From Tepidamorphus gemmatus (GTDB lineage Bacteria > Pseudomonadota > Alphaproteobacteria > Rhizobiales > Tepidamorphaceae), in assembly GCF_004346195.1 (NCBI RefSeq), contig NZ_SMAK01000010.1, positions 62,001 through 126,000 of the forward strand: a DNA stretch of 64,000 nucleotides, read 5' to 3'. This document shows, in pieces, positions 61,409 to 64,000 of this stretch; the stretch's first letter is position 1, and each line of letters opens with the position of its first letter. The notes below the pieces were generated by a model. The model was given only the letters and a program-made list of their open reading frames with translations, was not told the DNA's origin and did not search any database. Position numbers and translations under genes: made by a program.

Positions 61409-62314
61409 TCACCTGGCCACCCGCAGCTTCTGGATGTCGCCGGCGATGCGCTGGAACACGGCCGCAAGCTTCGCCGAATCGGTGACGTCGAAGAACTTGT
61501 CCGGCGAGGAGGCGCAGTTCCGGATGGTCGAGTCGTCGACATCGGGATGCTCGAGCCGGATCGTGTAGATGACGATGCCCGCCGCCTTGACGTTCGCGCA
61601 CAGCGTGGCGAGCTTCTGGTCGAGCTTGGCGATGCGCTGGCTGAGGCTGCCGCTCGAGATGCCCAGCCGGTTCTGCCAGATGTAGCCGATGCCGGAATAG
61701 ACCGACTGGTTGTTGTTGGACACGACGACATTGTGGTTCTGGCCGTCGGTCATGAGCACGATCGCCTTGGTATAGCCCTCGGTGCCATAGGGAACGCCGT
61801 CGCCGAACGGGCCGTGCGGCGACAGCGTGTGCCAGCCCCACATCAGCCCGGCCGAGATGTTGGTGTCGCCGCCGGCGGTCATGGCGTCGATCGCCGTCTT
61901 GAAGCTGGTAAAGTTGCTGGTCAGGCGGGTGAGCGGCTGGATCTCGCAGCCGGCGTTGGGACCGAACTGATAGCCGATCGGGTTGGTGCCGGTCCTGGGT
62001 TTGGCATTGGTGTACTTGGCGACGTTGCCCTGGCGCTTCTTCCAGTCCGAACTGTTGGTGCCGTCGGCGATGTAGTTGTTGCAGTAGCCCGAGCCATTGC
62101 AATACTGGCCGCTGGTCAAGTCCGGCTCGTCGGGCGCGAAATAGGGCACGTAGAGCGTGGCCGGAATCGATGACGTCGGCGCCGTCTCGGTGACGTCATA
62201 GGGCGCGGGCCGCGTCTCGACACAGCCTGCCCAGGGCGTCTTCATGGACTGGAACAGATCGAGCCGCTTGACCTGCGTCGCGCCATCGAAGATCTGGTCG
62301 TTGATCGGCGACTT
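61409..62314. repeat. Tandem duplicate segment, unit 1 (paired with 63095-64000)
   Basis: Unit 1 and unit 2 align at a constant offset of 1,686 bases with no insertion or deletion that I can see. The 191 bases at 62124-62314 and 63810-64000 are identical, and long identical runs occur elsewhere. Divergence is concentrated at the 3' ends and in the short Cys-containing loop. Confidence 0.8.
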
Positions 62315-62950
62315 GCCCTGGCTGTCGATCCAGGCGGCGTTGGCATAGTGCGGGCCGACATTGACCGTCATCGTGTAGGGCACCAGTGCCAGCCGCACCG
62401 CGTCGGGCTCGCCGCTGCGGGCCGCCGCGGCCGCCAGCGTATCGACGAGATCAGTTGCCGCGCTCTTCAGGTTGGCCATCCGCGTGCCCTTCATCGACCC
62501 GGTGTTGTCGAGAACGAGTGCGATCTCGACCTTGGTCTGGTCGCGCAGCACCTCGGTAGCCGCGCTGAAGGAGATCTGGTCGACGCTGAGCAATGCCATG
62601 ATCGCGGTATCGACAGTGCCCGACAGCTCGACCTGAACCGACTTGGTCGTCTGCGCGAAGCGGGAGATCGACCACTGCGCCGCCGGAAAGCCGGTCGCTT
62701 CGAGCGTGGCCTGGATATAGTCCTGCAGGAACTGGCGCGCGGACGCGTCGCCCTCGAGCGGACGCCTGGCGAGGGCCAGCGCCGCCGCATCCAGCGCGCT
62801 GCCGAGCTTGGCGCGGGCCGCGACCGCCCGGTTGTAGTCGATGGCGGCCCCCATCATCGCGATGACGGGAACGATCAGGATGCCGAACGCAACGGCGAAG
62901 CTGCCCGATTCTTCGGCCAGAAGCCGACGAAGCTGTCGATACATGCCCAT
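61409..62950 (-). CDS. TadG-like von Willebrand A protein, copy 1
   Basis: 513 residues. A TadE/TadG-like N-terminus (EESGSFAVAFGILIVPVIAMMGAAIDYNR, 13-41) anchors the protein. A von Willebrand A domain follows with the MIDAS motif DNTGS at 148-152 and a later IVLMTDGQN. Pairs of cysteines lie in the loop around YCNGSGYCNNY. TadG-like proteins act in Flp pilus assembly or cell-surface functions. It lies over 41 kb from the tad operon. A second copy starts upstream in tandem. Confidence 0.9.
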   Translation of the reverse strand: MGMYRQLRRLLAEESGSFAVAFGILIVPVIAMMGAAIDYNRAVAARAKLGSALDAAALALARRPLEGDASARQFLQDYIQATLEATGFPAAQWSISRFAQTTKSVQVELSGTVDTAIMALLSVDQISFSAATEVLRDQTKVEIALVLDNTGSMKGTRMANLKSAATDLVDTLAAAAARSGEPDAVRLALVPYTMTVNVGPHYANAAWIDSQGKSPINDQIFDGATQVKRLDLFQSMKTPWAGCVETRPAPYDVTETAPTSSIPATLYVPYFAPDEPDLTSGQYCNGSGYCNNYIADGTNSSDWKKRQGNVAKYTNAKPRTGTNPIGYQFGPNAGCEIQPLTRLTSNFTSFKTAIDAMTAGGDTNISAGLMWGWHTLSPHGPFGDGVPYGTEGYTKAIVLMTDGQNHNVVVSNNNQSVYSGIGYIWQNRLGISSGSLSQRIAKLDQKLATLCANVKAAGIVIYTIRLEHPDVDDSTIRNCASSPDKFFDVTDSAKLAAVFQRIAGDIQKLRVAR

Positions 62951-63094
62951 AGCCCGCTGTCCCCGGCGACCATCCTGGCCGCCGCCGGACGCGGACGTTA
63001 GCCACCGCCCCGCTAATCGACACTGAAACAGGGCGGCGCGGTTTTCGGCAAGTTCAACACAAATTGCGCGCGGATACCGGCCGGCCGGCGGCGA

Positions 63095-64000
63095 TCATTT
63101 CGACACTCTCAACCGCAGGATGTCGCCGGCAATGCGCTCGAACACCGCCGAGAGCTTCGCCGAATCGGTGACGTCGAAGAACTTGTCCGGCGAGGAGGCG
63201 CAGTTCCGGATGGTCGAGTCGTCGACATCGGGATGCTCGAGCCGGATCGTGTAGATGACGATCCCGGTTGCCTTCACGTTCTTGCAGGTCTGGGCTAGCT
63301 TCTCGTTGAGCTTGGCGATGCGCTGGTTGAGGCTGCCGCTCGAGATGCCCAGCCGGTTCTGCCAGATGTAGCCGATGCCGGAATAGACCGACTGGTTGTT
63401 GTTGGACACGACGACATTGTGGTTCTGGCCGTCGGTCATCAGGATCAGCGCCTTGACGAAACCCTCGGTGCCATAGGGGACGCCGTCGCCGAACGGGCCG
63501 TGCGGCGACAGCGTGTGCCAGCCCCACATCAGCCCGGCCGAGATGTTGGTGTCGCCGCCGGCGGTCATCGACTTGATCGCCGTCTTGAAGCTGGTGAAGT
63601 TGCTGGTCAGGCGGGTGAGCGGCTGGATCTCGCAGCCGGCGTTGGGGCCGAACTGGTAGCCGATCGGGTTGATACCGATCTTGGGCGTGGCGTTCTTGTA
63701 CTTGGCGACGTTACCCTGGCGCTTCTTCCAGTCCGAACTGTTGGTGCCGTCGGCGATGTAGTTGTTGCAGTAACCGGGGAGGTTGCAGCTCTGGCCGACG
63801 AGCGTGTCGGGCTCGTCGGGCGCGAAATAGGGCACGTAGAGCGTGGCCGGAATCGATGACGTCGGCGCCGTCTCGGTGACGTCATAGGGCGCGGGCCGCG
63901 TCTCGACACAGCCTGCCCAGGGCGTCTTCATGGACTGGAACAGATCGAGCCGCTTGACCTGCGTCGCGCCATCGAAGATCTGGTCGTTGATCGGCGACTT
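63095..64000 (-). CDS. TadG-like von Willebrand A protein, copy 2 (5' end cut by window)
   Basis: The C-terminal 301 residues of a second TadG-like protein; the frame stays open to the window edge, so the ATG at 63931 is internal. The visible part covers the second half of the von Willebrand A region (ILMTDGQN, IVIYTIRLEHPDVDDSTIRNC). It is almost identical to copy 1 apart from a loop (GQSCNLPGYCNN against GQYCNGSGYCNN) and scattered replacements. The gap to copy 1 is 144 bp without other features. Confidence 0.9.
   Translation of the reverse strand, partial: KSPINDQIFDGATQVKRLDLFQSMKTPWAGCVETRPAPYDVTETAPTSSIPATLYVPYFAPDEPDTLVGQSCNLPGYCNNYIADGTNSSDWKKRQGNVAKYKNATPKIGINPIGYQFGPNAGCEIQPLTRLTSNFTSFKTAIKSMTAGGDTNISAGLMWGWHTLSPHGPFGDGVPYGTEGFVKALILMTDGQNHNVVVSNNNQSVYSGIGYIWQNRLGISSGSLNQRIAKLNEKLAQTCKNVKATGIVIYTIRLEHPDVDDSTIRNCASSPDKFFDVTDSAKLSAVFERIAGDILRLRVSK

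Noticed and set aside
1-64000. tRNA, rRNA, CRISPR, insertion sequence or prophage
   Set aside because: No T-loop consensus with cloverleaf, no regular direct repeats, and no transposase, integrase or phage structural gene was seen. The direct repeats found are gene duplications.

Overview
The window looks like chromosomal DNA of a GC-rich alphaproteobacterium, most likely a member of the Hyphomicrobiales (Rhizobiales). The basis is the base composition, a complete Flp/Tad (cpa) pilus operon, CtrA-type motifs in front of the pilus genes, a fused cysNC gene, a PuuE-type allantoinase, and many small proteins of the type common in that order. No rRNA, tRNA, CRISPR array, insertion sequence or phage gene was seen. 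Both ends of the window cut a gene.

Layout. 1-3.9 kb: three tandem secreted trypsin-like serine proteases on the minus strand; the first is cut by the window edge. 4.2-9.0 kb: a 1-Cys peroxiredoxin, a trans-sulfuration PLP enzyme, a kinase/P-loop fusion, a small acidic protein and an Hsp20. 9.1-17.6 kb: the Tad operon in the order cpaA-cpaB-cpaC-cpaD-cpaE-cpaF-tadB-tadC (minus strand), preceded by the Flp pilin gene. Divergent from the pilin are a pilus N-terminal-domain protein and two TadE-like pseudopilins (18.4-20.2 kb). 20.3-33.2 kb: a surface-polysaccharide and sulfur region with an unknown membrane protein, a GT2 glycosyltransferase, cysD-cysNC, an MBOAT acyltransferase with an AlgX/AlgJ-like partner, rmlA, and on the opposite strand a wzm-wzt-rmlC-rmlB-rmlD operon that would make dTDP-rhamnose and export the glycan.

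33.4-40.7 kb: a YdcH-like protein, allantoinase, two unknown small proteins, then two paralogous phytoene-desaturase-like FAD oxidoreductases flanking a metal-dependent cyclase/formamidase and followed by a MarR regulator. This set looks like an uncharacterised catabolic module. 40.8-55.1 kb is mostly housekeeping and mixed metabolism: pirin, HD hydrolase, YgfZ, a dihydroorotase-like protein, GNAT, LysE exporter, glutamine-synthetase-like ligase, SDR, lytic transglycosylase, DUF1499 protein, acyl-CoA ligase. 55.4-60.4 kb is a probable five-gene minus-strand operon of a membrane hydrolase and four methyltransferases, including TlyA and an RlmD-like 23S rRNA methyltransferase. 60.6-64 kb holds a secreted hydrolase and two nearly identical tandem TadG-like von Willebrand proteins, the second cut by the window end.

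The observations most worth following up are a pseudoknot-shaped leader in front of cysD, the triplicated protease family with its own conserved pro-region, the FAD/cyclase/MarR module with palindromes in its divergent control region, the tandem TadG-like copies sharing a 191-bp identical stretch, and a dihydroorotase-like protein that lacks the first metal histidine. Function calls rest on motifs read by eye; no database search was run.
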